From Congeria kusceri (lineage: Eukaryota; Mollusca; Bivalvia; Myida; Dreissenidae), in the NCBI GenBank assembly GCA_027627225.1, contig CM051027.1:42407618-42471617 (forward strand): a stretch of 64,000 nt of DNA, written 5' to 3'. Position 1 is the stretch's first letter; every line of letters begins with the position of its first letter. Positions 22,696 through 35,194 of the stretch are shown in pieces. The notes below the pieces were generated by a model. It did no database searches, was not told where the DNA came from, and saw only the letters and a list, made by a program, of their open reading frames with translations. A program made the translations under genes and the position numbers.

Positions 22696-24434
22696 ATGGA
22701 TATAACTGAAAGCTACAAACACTGTAGCCACATTCATTTTGAGGTATCGTGTTCGGAAGTGCTTTTGCCATATAACTATGATATTGCCAAGCGTTTCTCT
22801 ATTCGTTGTGGCAAATTGTGTCTCTGGAGAAGAATCATCTCAGTTAGCGACCCGTTTCGAAGTTCACAATGTATGTTTATGTAAAAACTATGAAATATAT
22901 GCAAAACAGTTTGCAACGTAATGTATACGTTTCGTAATGTTGGCGTTTCCGGTAAAACCTGCGAATGGATATAATTGAAAGCTATAAACACTGTAGCCAC
23001 ACTACTGTCACATTCATATTAAGGTTTCGACTCCGGAACCGCTTTCGCAATATAACTACAATATTGGAAAGCATTTATAGCTTCGTAGTGCTGAATTGCG
23101 TCCTTCGAGATGAATCATTGCGATATCATTGCGACAGAGCAAATATCTTAGTAAGCGACACGTTCGGAGCAAATAGATAATCGATGTTTATACAAGAAAT
23201 ATGAAATGTATCCAAAACAGTTTGCAACGTATTGTATGCGATTTTATCGGCGGTTCCGGTGAAACCTGCCAATTGAAATAAATGGGAGTTATAACTGAGG
23301 TAGCAACCCCAATTTTATATTGATCTTTTGACAATATGAAGCGCATTCACTTTGCCAAGCGTTTTACTTTTCGTCGGGCTTACTTGAATATTTTCGCTAG
23401 AATCTTTGCAATACTTTGGAGAGTGTAAATTACTCAGATAGCGACGCGTTCGAAGTTCACAATTGATGTTTATGTACAAACTATCAAATGTATCCAAAAC
23501 AGTTTGCAACGTTTCGTTATATTGACGTTTCCGGTGAAACTTGCGAATGGTTATAATTTAAAGCTACAAACAGTGTAGCCACACTAGTGTCACATTCATT
23601 GTTAAGGTATCGTGTTCGCAAGAGCTTTCGCAAGACATAAGTCTCCAAGCGTTTCTCTTTTCGTAGTGTCGAATACTGCATTTATCAGTTAACAATTGAT
23701 GTTAATGTAAAAACTATGAAATATATCGATTTATCCAATACAGTTTTAATCGAAGATATAAATACGGTCGACACAGTGTTCTGCAACCGATCTATTGGTT
23801 ATGTGCAAACCACGATCTTTTGCACGCTAACTTGGATATTGAAATGTATCAAAATCTGTTAGCGCCGTATTGTATATTTTGAAAGCTGCAAACACTGTAA
23901 GTTAACGCGTTTGTAAGTGTTTTCGCAATTTAACTATGATATTGTCGAGCGATTCTCTCTTGGTCGAGCCGAATTGCGTCGCTCGAGAAGAATCATTGCG
24001 ATACTTTGGAGGGAGCAACTATCTGTTAGACACGTTTGAAGTTCGTAACCGGTGTTTCAGAAACAAGTCTGAAATACATCAAAAACTGTTTGCAACAGTT
24101 TGTAATCGTTGCGATTTTATCGGCGTATCCGGTGAAACCTGCGAACTGAAATAAATGGGAGTTATAATTGAGGTAGCAACCCCAATTTTATATTGATCTT
24201 TTGACAATATGAAGCGCATTCACTTTGCCAAGCGTTTTACTTTTTGTCGGGCTTGCTTGAATATTTTAGCTAGAATCTTTGCAATACTTTGGAGAGTGTA
24301 AATTACTCAGATAGCGACGCGTTCGATGTTCACAATTGATGTTCATATTTGTTTTTTAATATATCCAAAACTGTTTGCACCGTATTATAAACGTTTCGGT
24401 ATGTTGGCGTTTCCGTTTCCGGTGAAACCTGCGA
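22696..24434 (+). repeat. HOR unit 12, hexamer 1739 bp
   Basis: Hexamer with several private changes in its M4/M5 part: G at 23601, T at 23697, T at 23855 and G at 24098. Confidence 0.93.
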
Positions 24435-27046
24435 ATGGATATAACTGAAAGCTACAAACACTGTAGCCACATTCATTTTGAGGTATCGTGTTCGGAAGTG
24501 CTTTTGCCATATAACTATGATATTGCCAAGCGTTTCTCTATTCGTTGTGGCAAATTGTGTCTCTGGAGAAGAATCATCTCAGTTAGCGACCCGTTTCGAA
24601 GTTCACAATGTATGTTTATGTAAAAACTATGAAATATATGCAAAACAGTTTGCAAGGTAATGTATACGTTTCGTAATGTTGGCGTTTCCGGTAAAACCTG
24701 CGAATGGATATAATTGAAAGTTATAAACACTGTAGCCACACTACTGTCACATTCATATTAAGGTTTCGACTCCGGAACCGCTTTCGCAATATAACTACAA
24801 TATTGGAAAGCATTTATAGCTTCGTAGTGCTGAATTGCGTCCTTCGAGATGAATCATTGCGATATCATTGCGACAGAGCAAATATCTTAGTAAGCGACAC
24901 GTTCGGAGCAAATAGATAATCGATGTTTATACAAGAAATATGAAATGTATCCAAAACAGTTTGCAACGTATTGTATGCGATTTTATCGGCGGTTCCGGTG
25001 AAACCTGCCAATTGAAATAAATGGGAGTTATAACTGAGGTAGCAACCCCAATTTTATATTGATCTTTTGACAATATGAAGCGCATTCACTTTGCCAAGCG
25101 TTTTACTTTTCGTCGGGCTTACTTGAATATTTTCGCTAGAATCTTTGCAATACTTTGGAGAGTGTAAATTACTCAGATAGCGACGCGTTCGAAGTTCACA
25201 ATTGATGTTTATGTAGAAACTATCAAATGTATCCAAAACAGTTTGCAACGTTTCGTTATATTGACGTTTCCGGTGAAACTTGCGAATGGTTATAATTTAA
25301 AGCTACAAACAGTGTAGCCACACTAGTGTCACATTCATTTTTAAGGTATCGTGTTCGCAAGAGCTTTCGCAAGACATAAGTCTCCAAGCGTTTCTCTTTT
25401 CGTAGTGTCGAATACTGCATTTATCAGTTAACAATGGATGTTAATGTAAAAACTATGAAATATATCGATTTATCCAATACAGTTTTAATCGAAGATATAA
25501 ATACGGTCGACACAGTGTTCTGCAACCGATCTATTGGTTATGTGCAAACCACGATCTTTTGCACGCTAACTTGGATATTGAAATGTATCAAAAACTGTTA
25601 GCGCCGTATTGTATATTTTGAAAGCTGCAAACACTGTAAGTTAACGCGTTTGTAAGTGTTTTCGCAATTTAACTATGATATTGTCGAGCGATTCTCTCTT
25701 GGTCGAGCCGAATTGCGTCGCTCGAGAAGAATCATTGCGATACTTTGGAGGGAGCAACTATCTGTTAGACACGTTTGAAGTTCGTAACCGGTGTTTCAGA
25801 AACAAGTCTGAAATACATCAAAAGCTGTTTGCAACATGATGTAATCATTGCGATTTTATCGGCGTATCCGGTGAAACCTGCCAACTGAAATAAATTTGAG
25901 TTATAATTGAGGTAGCAACCCCAATTTTATATTGATCTTTTGACAATATGAAGCGCATTCACTTTGCCAAGCGTTTTACTTTTCGTCGGGCTTACTTGAA
26001 TATTTTCGCTAGAATCTTTGCAATACTTTGGAGAGTGTAAATTACTCAGATAGCGACGCGTTCGAAGTTCACAATTGATGTTTATGTACAAACTATCAAA
26101 TGTATCCAAAACAGTTTGCAACGTTTCGTTATATTGACGTTTCCGGTGAAACTTGCGAATGGTTATAATTTAAAGCTACAAACAGTGTAGCCACACTAGT
26201 GTCACATTCATTTTTAAGGTATCGTGTTCGCAAGAGCTTTCGCAAGACATAAGTCTCCAAGCGTTTCTCTTTTCGTAGTGTCGAATACTGCATTTATCAG
26301 TTAACAATGGATGTTAATGTAAAAACTATGAAATATATCGATTTATCCAATACAGTTTTAATCGAAGATATAAATACGGTCGACACAGTGTTCTGCAACC
26401 GATCTATTGGTTATGTGCAAACCACGATCTTTTGCACGCTAACTTGGATATTGAAATGTATCAAAAACTGTTAGCGCCGTATTGTATATTTTGAAAGCTG
26501 CAAACACTGTAAGTTAACGCGTTTGTAAGTGTTTTCGCAATTTAACTATGATATTGTCGAGCGATTCTCTCTTGGTCGAGCCGAATTGCGTCGCTCGAGA
26601 AGAATCATTGCGATACTTTGGAGGGAGCAACTATCTGTTAGACACGTTTGAAGTTCGTAACCGGTGTTTCAGAAACAAGTCTGAAATACATCAAAAACTG
26701 TTTGCAACATTTTGTAATCGTTGCGATTTTATCGGCGTATCCGGTGAAACCTGCGAACTGAAATAAATGGGAGTTATAATTGAGGTAGCAACCCCAATTT
26801 TATATTGATCTTTTGACAATATGAAGCGCATTCACTTTGCCAAGCGTTTTACTTTTTGTCGGGCTTGCTTGAATATTTTAGCTAGAATCTTTGCAATACT
26901 TTGGAGAGTGTAAATTACTCAGATAGCGACGCGTTCGATGTTCACAATTGATGTTCATATTTGTTTTTTAATATATCCAAAACTGTTTGCACCGTATTAT
27001 AAACGTTTCGGTATGTTGGCGTTTCCGTTTCCGGTGAAACCTGCGA
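24435..27046 (+). repeat. HOR unit 13, nonamer 2612 bp
   Basis: Nonamer whose first M3 is the common type rather than M3*, yet M5v ('catgat' at 25835) and the M6/M3 hybrid follow. This recombinant class separates the M3* and M5v markers. Private changes are G at 24656, T at 24721 and 'aaaagctg' just before M5v. Confidence 0.93.
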
Positions 27047-28785
27047 ATGGATATAACTGAAAGCTACAAACACTGTAGCCACATTCATTTTGAGGTATCG
27101 TGTTCGGAAGTGCTTTTGCCATATAACTATGATATTGCCAAGCGTTTCTCTATTCGTTGTGGCAAATTGTGTCTCTGGAGAAGAATCATCTCAGTTAGCG
27201 ACCCGTTTCGAAGTTCACAATGTATGTTTATGTAAAAACTATGAAATATATGCAAAACAGTTTGCAACGTAATGTATACGTTTCGTAATGTTGGCGTTTC
27301 CGGTAAAACCTGCGAATGGATATAATTGAAAGCTATAAACACTGTAGCCACACTACTGTCACATTCATATTAAGGTTTCGACTCCGGAACCGCTTTCGCA
27401 ATATAACTACAATATTGGAAAGCATTTATAGCTTCGTAGTGCTGAATTGCGTCCTTCGAGATGAATCATTGCGATATCATTGCGACAGAGCAAATATCTT
27501 AGTAAGCGACACGTTCGGAGCAAATAGATAATCGATGTTTATACAAGAAATATGAAATGTATCCAAAACAGTTTGCAACGTATTGTATGCGATTTTATCG
27601 GCGGTTCCGGTGAAACCTGCCAATTGAAATAAATGGGAGTTATAACTGAGGTAGCAACCCCAATTTTATATTGATCTTTTGACAATATGAAGCGCATTCA
27701 CTTTGCCAAGCGTTTTACTTTTCGTCGGGCTTACTTGAATATTTTCGCTCGAATCTTTGCTATACTTTGGAGAGTGTAAATTACTCAGATAGCGACGCGT
27801 TCGAAGTTCACAATTGATGTTTATGTACAAACTATCAAATGTATCCAAAACAGTTTGCAACGTTTCGTTATATTGACGTTTCCGGTGAAACTTGCGAATG
27901 GTTATAATTTAAAGCTACAAACAGTGTAGCCACACTAGTGTCACATTCATTTTTAAGGTATCGTGTTCGCAAGAGCTTTCGCAAGACATAAGTCTCCAAG
28001 CGTTTCTCTTTTCGTAGTGTCGAATACTGCATTTATCAGTTAACAATGGATGTTAATGTAAAAACTATGAAATATATCGATTTATCCAATACAGTTTTAA
28101 TCGAAGATATAAATACGGTCGACACAGTGTTCTGCAACCGATCTATTGGTTATGTGCAAACCACGATCTTTTGCACGCTAACTTGGATATTGAAATGTAT
28201 CAAAAACTGTTAGCGCCGTATTGTATATTTTGAAAGCTGCAAACACTGTAAGTTAACGCGTTTGTAAGTGTTTTCGCAATTTAACTATGATATTGTCGAG
28301 CGATTCTCTCTTGGTCGAGCCGAATTGCGTCGCTCGAGAAGAATCATTGCGATACTTTGGAGGGAGCAACTATCTGTTAGACACGTTTGAAGTTCGTAAC
28401 CGGTGTTTCAGAAACAAGTCTGAAATACATCAAAAACTGTTTGCAACATGATGTAATCATTGCGATTTTATCGGCGTATCCGGTGAAACCTGCCAACTGA
28501 AATAAATTTGAGTTATAATTGAGGTAGCAACCCCAATTTTATATTGATCTTTTGACAATATGAAGCGCATTCACTTTGCCAAGCGTTTTACTTTTTGTCG
28601 GGCTTGCTTGAATATTTTAGCTCGAATCTTTGCAATACTTTGGAGAGTGTAAATTACTCAGATAGCGACGCGTTCGATGTTCACAATTGATGTTCATATT
28701 TGTTTTTTAATATATCCAAAACTGTTTGCACCGTATTATAAACGTTTCGGTATGTTGGCGTTTCCGTTTCCGGTGAAACCTGCGA
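27047..28785 (+). repeat. HOR unit 14, hexamer 1739 bp with M3*-M5v-M6
   Basis: The only hexamer carrying M5v ('catgat' at 28447). M5v is followed by a full M6 ('ctttttgtcgggcttg', 'agctcgaatc') rather than the hybrid. It looks like the parental hexamer from which nonamers arose, or a product of the reverse exchange. Confidence 0.92.
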
Positions 28786-29651
28786 ATGGATATAACTGAA
28801 AGCTACAAACACTGTAGCCACATTCATTTTGAGGTATCGTGTTCGGAAGTGCTTTTGCCATATAACTATGATATTGCCAAGCGTTTCTCTATTCGTTGTG
28901 GCAAATTGTGTCTCTGGAGAAGAATCATCTCAGTTAGCGACCCGTTTCGAAGTTCACAATGTATGTTTATGTAAAAACTATGAAATATATGCAAAACAGT
29001 TTGCAACGTAATGTATACGTTTCGTAATGTTGGCGTTTCCGGTAAAACCTGCGAATGGATATAATTGAAAGCTATAAACACTGTAGCCACACTACTGTCA
29101 CATTCATATTAAGGTTTCGACTCCGGAACCGCTTTCGCAATATAACTACAATATTGGAAAGCATTTATAGCTTCGTAGTGCTGAATTGCGTCCTTCGAGA
29201 TGAATCATTGCGATATCATTGCGACAGAGCAAATATCTTAGTAAGCGACACGTTCGGAGCAAATAGATAATCGATGTTTATACAAGAAATATGAAATGTA
29301 TCCAAAACAGTTTGCAACGTATTGTATGCGATTTTATCGGCGGTTCCGGTGAAACCTGCCAATTGAAATAAATGGGAGTTATAACTGAGGTAGCAACCCC
29401 AATTTTATATTGATCTTTTGACAATATGAAGCGCATTCACTTTGCCAAGCGTTTTACTTTTCGTCGGGCTTACTTGAATATTTTCGCTAGAATCTTTGCA
29501 ATACTTTGGAGAGTGTAAATTACTCAGATAGCGACGCGTTCGATGTTCACAATTGATGTTCATATTTGTTTTTTAATATATCCAAAACTGTTTGCACCGT
29601 ATTATAAACGTTTCGGTATGTTGGCGTTTCCGTTTCCGGTGAAACCTGCGA
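28786..29651 (+). repeat. HOR unit 15, trimer 866 bp (M1-M2-M3/M6 hybrid)
   Basis: M1 and M2 are normal. The B monomer starts as M3 (C at 29485 in 'ttttcgct') and ends as M6 (T at 29544 in 'cgatgttc', then 'gttcatatttg'). The exchange lies in 29486-29543. The length equals M6+M1+M2 (290+269+307), the reciprocal product class of the event that made the 873-bp insertions. Confidence 0.92.
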
Positions 29652-32262
29652 ATGGATATAACTGAAAGCTACAAACACTGTAGCCACATTCATTTTGAGG
29701 TATCGTGTTCGGAAGTGCTTTTGCCATATAACTATGATATTGCCAAGCGTTTCTCTATTCGTTGTGGCAAATTGTGTCTCTGGAGAAGAATCATCTCAGT
29801 TAGCGACCCGTTTCGAAGTTCACAATGTATGTTTATGTAAAAACTATGAAATATATGCAAAACAGTTTGCAACGTAATGTATACGTTTCGTAATGTTGGC
29901 GTTTCCGGTAAAACCTGCGAATGGATATAATTGAAAGCTATAAACACTGTAGCCACACTACTGTCACATTCATATTAAGGTTTCGACTCCGGAACCGCTT
30001 TCGCAATATAACTACAATATTGGAAAGCATTTATAGCTTCGTAGTGCTGAATTGCGTCCTTCGAGATGAATCATTGCGATATCATTGCGACAGAGCAAAT
30101 ATCTTAGTAAGCGACACGTTCGGAGCAAATAGATAATCGATGTTTATACAAGAAATATGAAATGTATCCAAAACAGTTTGCAACGTATTGTATGCGATTT
30201 TATCGGCGGTTCCGGTGAAACCTGCCAATTGAAATAAATGGGAGTTATAACTGAGGTAGCAACCCCAATTTTATATTGATCTTTTGACAATATGAAGCGC
30301 ATTCACTTTGCCAAGCGTTTTACTTTTCGTCGGGCTTACTTGAATATTTTCGCTAGAATCTTTGCAATACTTTGGAGAGTGTAAATTACTCAGATAGCGA
30401 CGCGTTCGAAGTTCACAATTGATGTTTATGTACAAACTATCAAATGTATCCAAAACAGTTTGCAACGTTTCGTTATATTGACGTTTCCGGTGAAACTTGC
30501 GAATGGTTATAATTTAAAGCTACAAACAGTGTAGCCACACTAGTGTCACATTCATTTTTAAGGTATCGTGTTCGCAAGAGCTTTCGCAAGACATAAGTCT
30601 CCAAGCGTTTCTCTTTTCGTAGTGTCGAATACTGCATTTATCAGTTAACAATGGATGTTAATGTAAAAACTATGAAATATATCGATTTATCCAATACAGT
30701 TTTAATCGAAGATATAAATACGGTCGACACAGTGTTCTGCAACCGATCTATTGGTTATGTGCAAACCACGATCTTTTGCACGCTAACTTGGATATTGAAA
30801 TGTATCAAAAACTGTTAGCGCCGTATTGTATATTTTGAAAGCTGCAAACACTGTAAGTTAACGCGTTTGTAAGTGTTTTCGCAATTTAACTATGATATTG
30901 TCGAGCGATTCTCTCTTGGTCGAGCCGAATTGCGTCGCTCGAGAAGAATCATTGCGATACTTTGGAGGGAGCAACTATCTGTTAGACACGTTTGAAGTTC
31001 GTAACCGGTGTTTCAGAAACAAGTCTGAAATACATCAAAAACTGTTTGCAACATGATGTAATCATTGCGATTTTATCGGCGTATCCGGTGAAACCTGCCA
31101 ACTGAAATAAATTTGAGTTATAATTGAGGTAGCAACCCCAATTTTATATTGATCTTTTGACAATATGAAGCGCATTCACTTTGCCAAGCGTTTTACTTTT
31201 CGTCGGGCTTACTTGAATATTTTCGCTAGAATCTTTGCAATACTTTGGAGAGTGTAAATTACTCAGATAGCGACGCGTTCGAAGTTCACAATTGATGTTT
31301 ATGTAGAAACTATCAAATGTATCCAAAACAGTTTGCAACGTTTCGTTATATTGACGTTTCCGGTGAAACTTGCGAATGGTTATAATTTAAAGCTACAAAC
31401 AGTGTAGCCACACTAGTGTCACATTCATTTTTAAGGTATCGTGTTCGCAAGAGCTTTCGCAAGACATAAGTCTCCAAGCGTTTCTCTTTTCGTAGTGTCG
31501 AATACTGCATTTATCAGTTAACAATGGATGTTAATGTAAAAACTATGAAATATATCGATTTATCCAATACAGTTTTAATCGAAGATATAAATACGGTCGA
31601 CACAGTGTTCTGCAACCGATCTATTGGTTATGTGTAAACCACGATCTTTTGCACGCTAACTTGGATATTGAAATGTATCAAAAACTGTTAGCGCCGTATT
31701 GTATATTTTGAAAGCTGCAAACACTGTAAGTTAACGCGTTTGTAAGTGTTTTCGCAATTTAACTATGATATTGTCGAGCGATTCTCTCTTGGTCGAGCCG
31801 AATTGCGTCGCTCGAGAAGAATCATTGCGATACTTTGGAGGGAGCAACTATCTGTTAGACACGTTTGAAGTTCGTAACCGGTGTTTCAGAAACAAGTCTG
31901 AAATACATCAACAACTGTTTGCAACATTTTGTAATCGTTGCGATTTTATCGGCGTATCCGGTGAAACCTGCGAACTGAAATAAATGGGAGTTATAATTGA
32001 GGTAGCAACCCCAATTTTATATTGATCTTTTGACAATATGAAGCGCATTCACTTTGCCAAGCGTTTTACTTTTTGTCGGGCTTGCTTGATTTTTTAGCTA
32101 GAATCTTTGCAATACTTTGGAGAGTGTAAATTACTCAGATAGCGACGCGTTCGATGTTCACAATTGATGTTCATATTTGTTTTTTAATATATCCAAAACT
32201 GTTTGCACCGTATTATAAACGTTTCGGTATGTTGGCGTTTCCGTTTCCGGTGAAACCTGCGA
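29652..32262 (+). repeat. HOR unit 16, nonamer 2611 bp
   Basis: Nonamer with common M3 first, M5v ('catgat' at 31052) and the M6/M3 hybrid. Private changes are T at 31635, C at 31912 and a net 1-bp loss near 32090 ('cttgattttttagc') that truncates the M6 mini-ORF. Confidence 0.93.
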
Positions 32263-33455
32263 ATGGATATAACTGAAAGCTACAAACACTGTAGCCACAT
32301 TCATTTTGAGGTATCGTGTTCGGAAGTGCTTTTGCCATATAACTATGATATTGCCAAGCGTTTCTCTATTCGTTGTGGCAAATTGTGTCTCTGGAGAAGA
32401 ATCATCTCAGTTAGCGACCCGTTTCGAAGTTCACAATGTATGTTTATGTAAAAACTATGAAATATATGCAAAACAGTTTGCAACGTAATGTATACGTTTC
32501 GTAATGTTGGCGTTTCCGGTAAAACCTGCGAATGGATATAATTGAAAGCTATAAACACTGTAGCCACACTACTGTCACATTCATATTAAGGTTTCGACTC
32601 CGGAACCGCTTTCGCAATATAACTACAATATTGGAAAGCATTTATAGCTTCGTAGTGCTGAATTGCGTCCTTCGAGATGAATCATTGCGATATCATTGCG
32701 ACAGAGCAAATATCTTAGTAAGCGACACGTTCGGAGCAAATAGATAATCGATGTTTATACAAGAAATATGAAATGTATCCAAAACAGTTTGCAACGTATT
32801 GTATGCGATTTTCTATTGGTTATGTGCAAACCACGATCTTTTGCACGCTAACTTGGATATTGAAATGTATCAAAAACTGTTAGCGCCGTATTGTATATTT
32901 TGAAAGCTGCAAACACTGTAAGTTAACGCGTTTGTAAGTGTTTTCGCAATTTAACTATGATATTGTCGAGCGATTCTCTCTTGGTCGAGCCGAATTGCGT
33001 CGCTCGAGAAGAATCATTGCGATACTTTGGAGGGAGCAACTATCTGTTAGACACGTTTGAAGTTCGTAACCGGTGTTTCAGAAACAAGTCTGAAATACAT
33101 CAAAAACTGTTTGCAACATTTTGTAATCGTTGCGATTTTATCGGCGTATCCGGTGAAACCTGCGAACTGAAATAAATGGGAGTTATAATTGAGGTAGCAA
33201 CCCCAATTTTATATTGATCTTTTGACAATATGAAGCGCATTCACTTTGCCAAGCGTTTTACTTTTTGTCGGGCTTGCTTGAATATTTTAGCTAGAATCTT
33301 TGCAATACTTTGGAGAGTGTAAATTACTCAGATAGCGACGCGTTCGATGTTCACAATTGATGTTCATATTTGTTTTTTAATATATCCAAAACTGTTTGCA
33401 CCGTATTATAAACGTTTCGGTATGTTGGCGTTTCCGTTTCCGGTGAAACCTGCGA
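32263..33455 (+). repeat. HOR unit 17, 1193 bp with internal deletion
   Basis: M1 and most of M2 run into the last quarter of M4, then M5 and M6. The junction is at 32812/32813 ('gcgatttt|ctattgg'). It lacks the last 26 bp of M2, all of M3 and 245 bp of M4, 546 bp in total. Confidence 0.93.
32812..32813. other. 546-bp deletion junction
   Basis: Left partner M2 reads 'gcgattttatcgg' elsewhere; right partner M4 reads 'accgatctattgg'. They share about one base at the join, so this deletion was not homology-driven, unlike the other length changes in the array. Confidence 0.85.
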
Positions 33456-35194
33456 ATGGATATAACTGAAAGCTACAAACACTGTAGCCACATTCATTTT
33501 GAGGTATCGTGTTCGGAAGTGCTTTTGCCATATAACTATGATATTGCCAAGCGTTTCTCTATTCGTTGTGGCAAATTGTGTCTCTGGAGAAGAATCATCT
33601 CAGTTAGCGACCCGTTTCGAAGTTCACAATGTATGTTTATGTAAAAACTATGAAATATATGCAAAACAGTTTGCAACGTAATGTATACGTTTCGTAATGT
33701 TGGCGTTTCCGGTAAAACCTGCGAATGGATATAATTGAAAGCTATAAACACTGTAGCCACACTACTGTCACATTCATATTAAGGTTTCGACTCCGGAACC
33801 GCTTTCGCAATATAACTACAATATTGGAAAGCATTTATAGCTTCGTAGTGCTGAATTGCGTCCTTCGAGATGAATCATTGCGATATCATTGCGACAGAGC
33901 AAATATCTTAGTAAGCGACACGTTCGGAGCAAATAGATAATCGATGTTTATACAAGAAATATGAAATGTATCCAAAACAGTTTGCAACGTATTGTATGCG
34001 ATTTTATCGGCGGTTCCGGTGAAACCTGCCAATTGAAATAAATGGGAGTTATAACTGAGGTAGCAACCCCAATTTTATATTGATCTTTTGACAATATGAA
34101 GCGCATTCACTTTGCCAAGCGTTTTACTTTTCGTCGGGCTTACTTGAATATTTTCGCTAGAATCTTTGCAATACTTTGGAGAGTGTAAATTACTCAGATA
34201 GCGACGCGTTCGAAGTTCACAATTGATGTTTATGTACAAACTATCAAATGTATCCAAAACAGTTTGCAACGTTTCGTTATATTGACGTTTCCGGTGAAAC
34301 TTGCGAATGGTTATAATTTAAAGCTACAAACAGTGTAGCCACACTAGTGTCACATTCATTTTTAAGGTATCGTGTTCGCAAGAGCTTTCGCAAGACATAA
34401 GTCTCCAAGCGTTTCTCTTTTCGTAGTGTCGAATACTGCATTTATCAGTTAACAATGGATGTTAATGTAAAAACTATGAAATATATCGATTTATCCAATA
34501 CAGTTTTAATCGAAGTTATAAATACGGTCGACACAGTGTTCTGCAACCGATCTATTGGTTATGTGCAAACCACGATCTTTTGCACGCTAACTTGGATATT
34601 GAAATGTATCAAAAACTGTTAGCGCCGTATTTTATATTTTGAAAGCTGCAAACACTGTAAGTTAACGCGTTTGTAAGTGTTTTCGCAATTTAACTATGAT
34701 ATTGTCGAGCGATTCTCTCTTGGTCGAGCCGAATTGCGTCGCTCGAGAAGAATCAGAGCGATACTTTGGAGGGAGCAACTATCTGTTAGACACGTTTGAA
34801 GTTCGTAACCGGTGTTTCAGAAACAATTCTGAAATACATCAAAAACTGTTTGCAACATTTTGTAATCGTTGCGATTTTATCGGCGTATCCGGTGAAACCT
34901 GCGAACTGAAATAAATGGGAGTTATAATTGAGGTAGCAACCCCAATTTTATATTGATCTTTTGACAATATGAAGCGCATTCACTTTGCCAAGCGTTTTAC
35001 TTTTTGTCGGGCTTGCTTGAATATTTTAGCTCGAATCTTTGCAATACTTTGGAGAGTGTAAATTACTCAGATAGCGACGCGTTCGATGTTCACAATTGAT
35101 GTTCATATTTGTTTTTTAATATATCCAAAACTGTTTGCACCGTATTATAAACGTTTCGGTATGTTGGCGTTTCCGTTTCCGGTGAAACCTGCGA
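33456..35194 (+). repeat. HOR unit 18, hexamer 1739 bp
   Basis: Hexamer rich in private changes in M4/M5: T at 34516, T at 34632, GA for TT at 34756-34757 and T at 34827. M6 is of the 'agctcgaatc' form. Confidence 0.93.
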
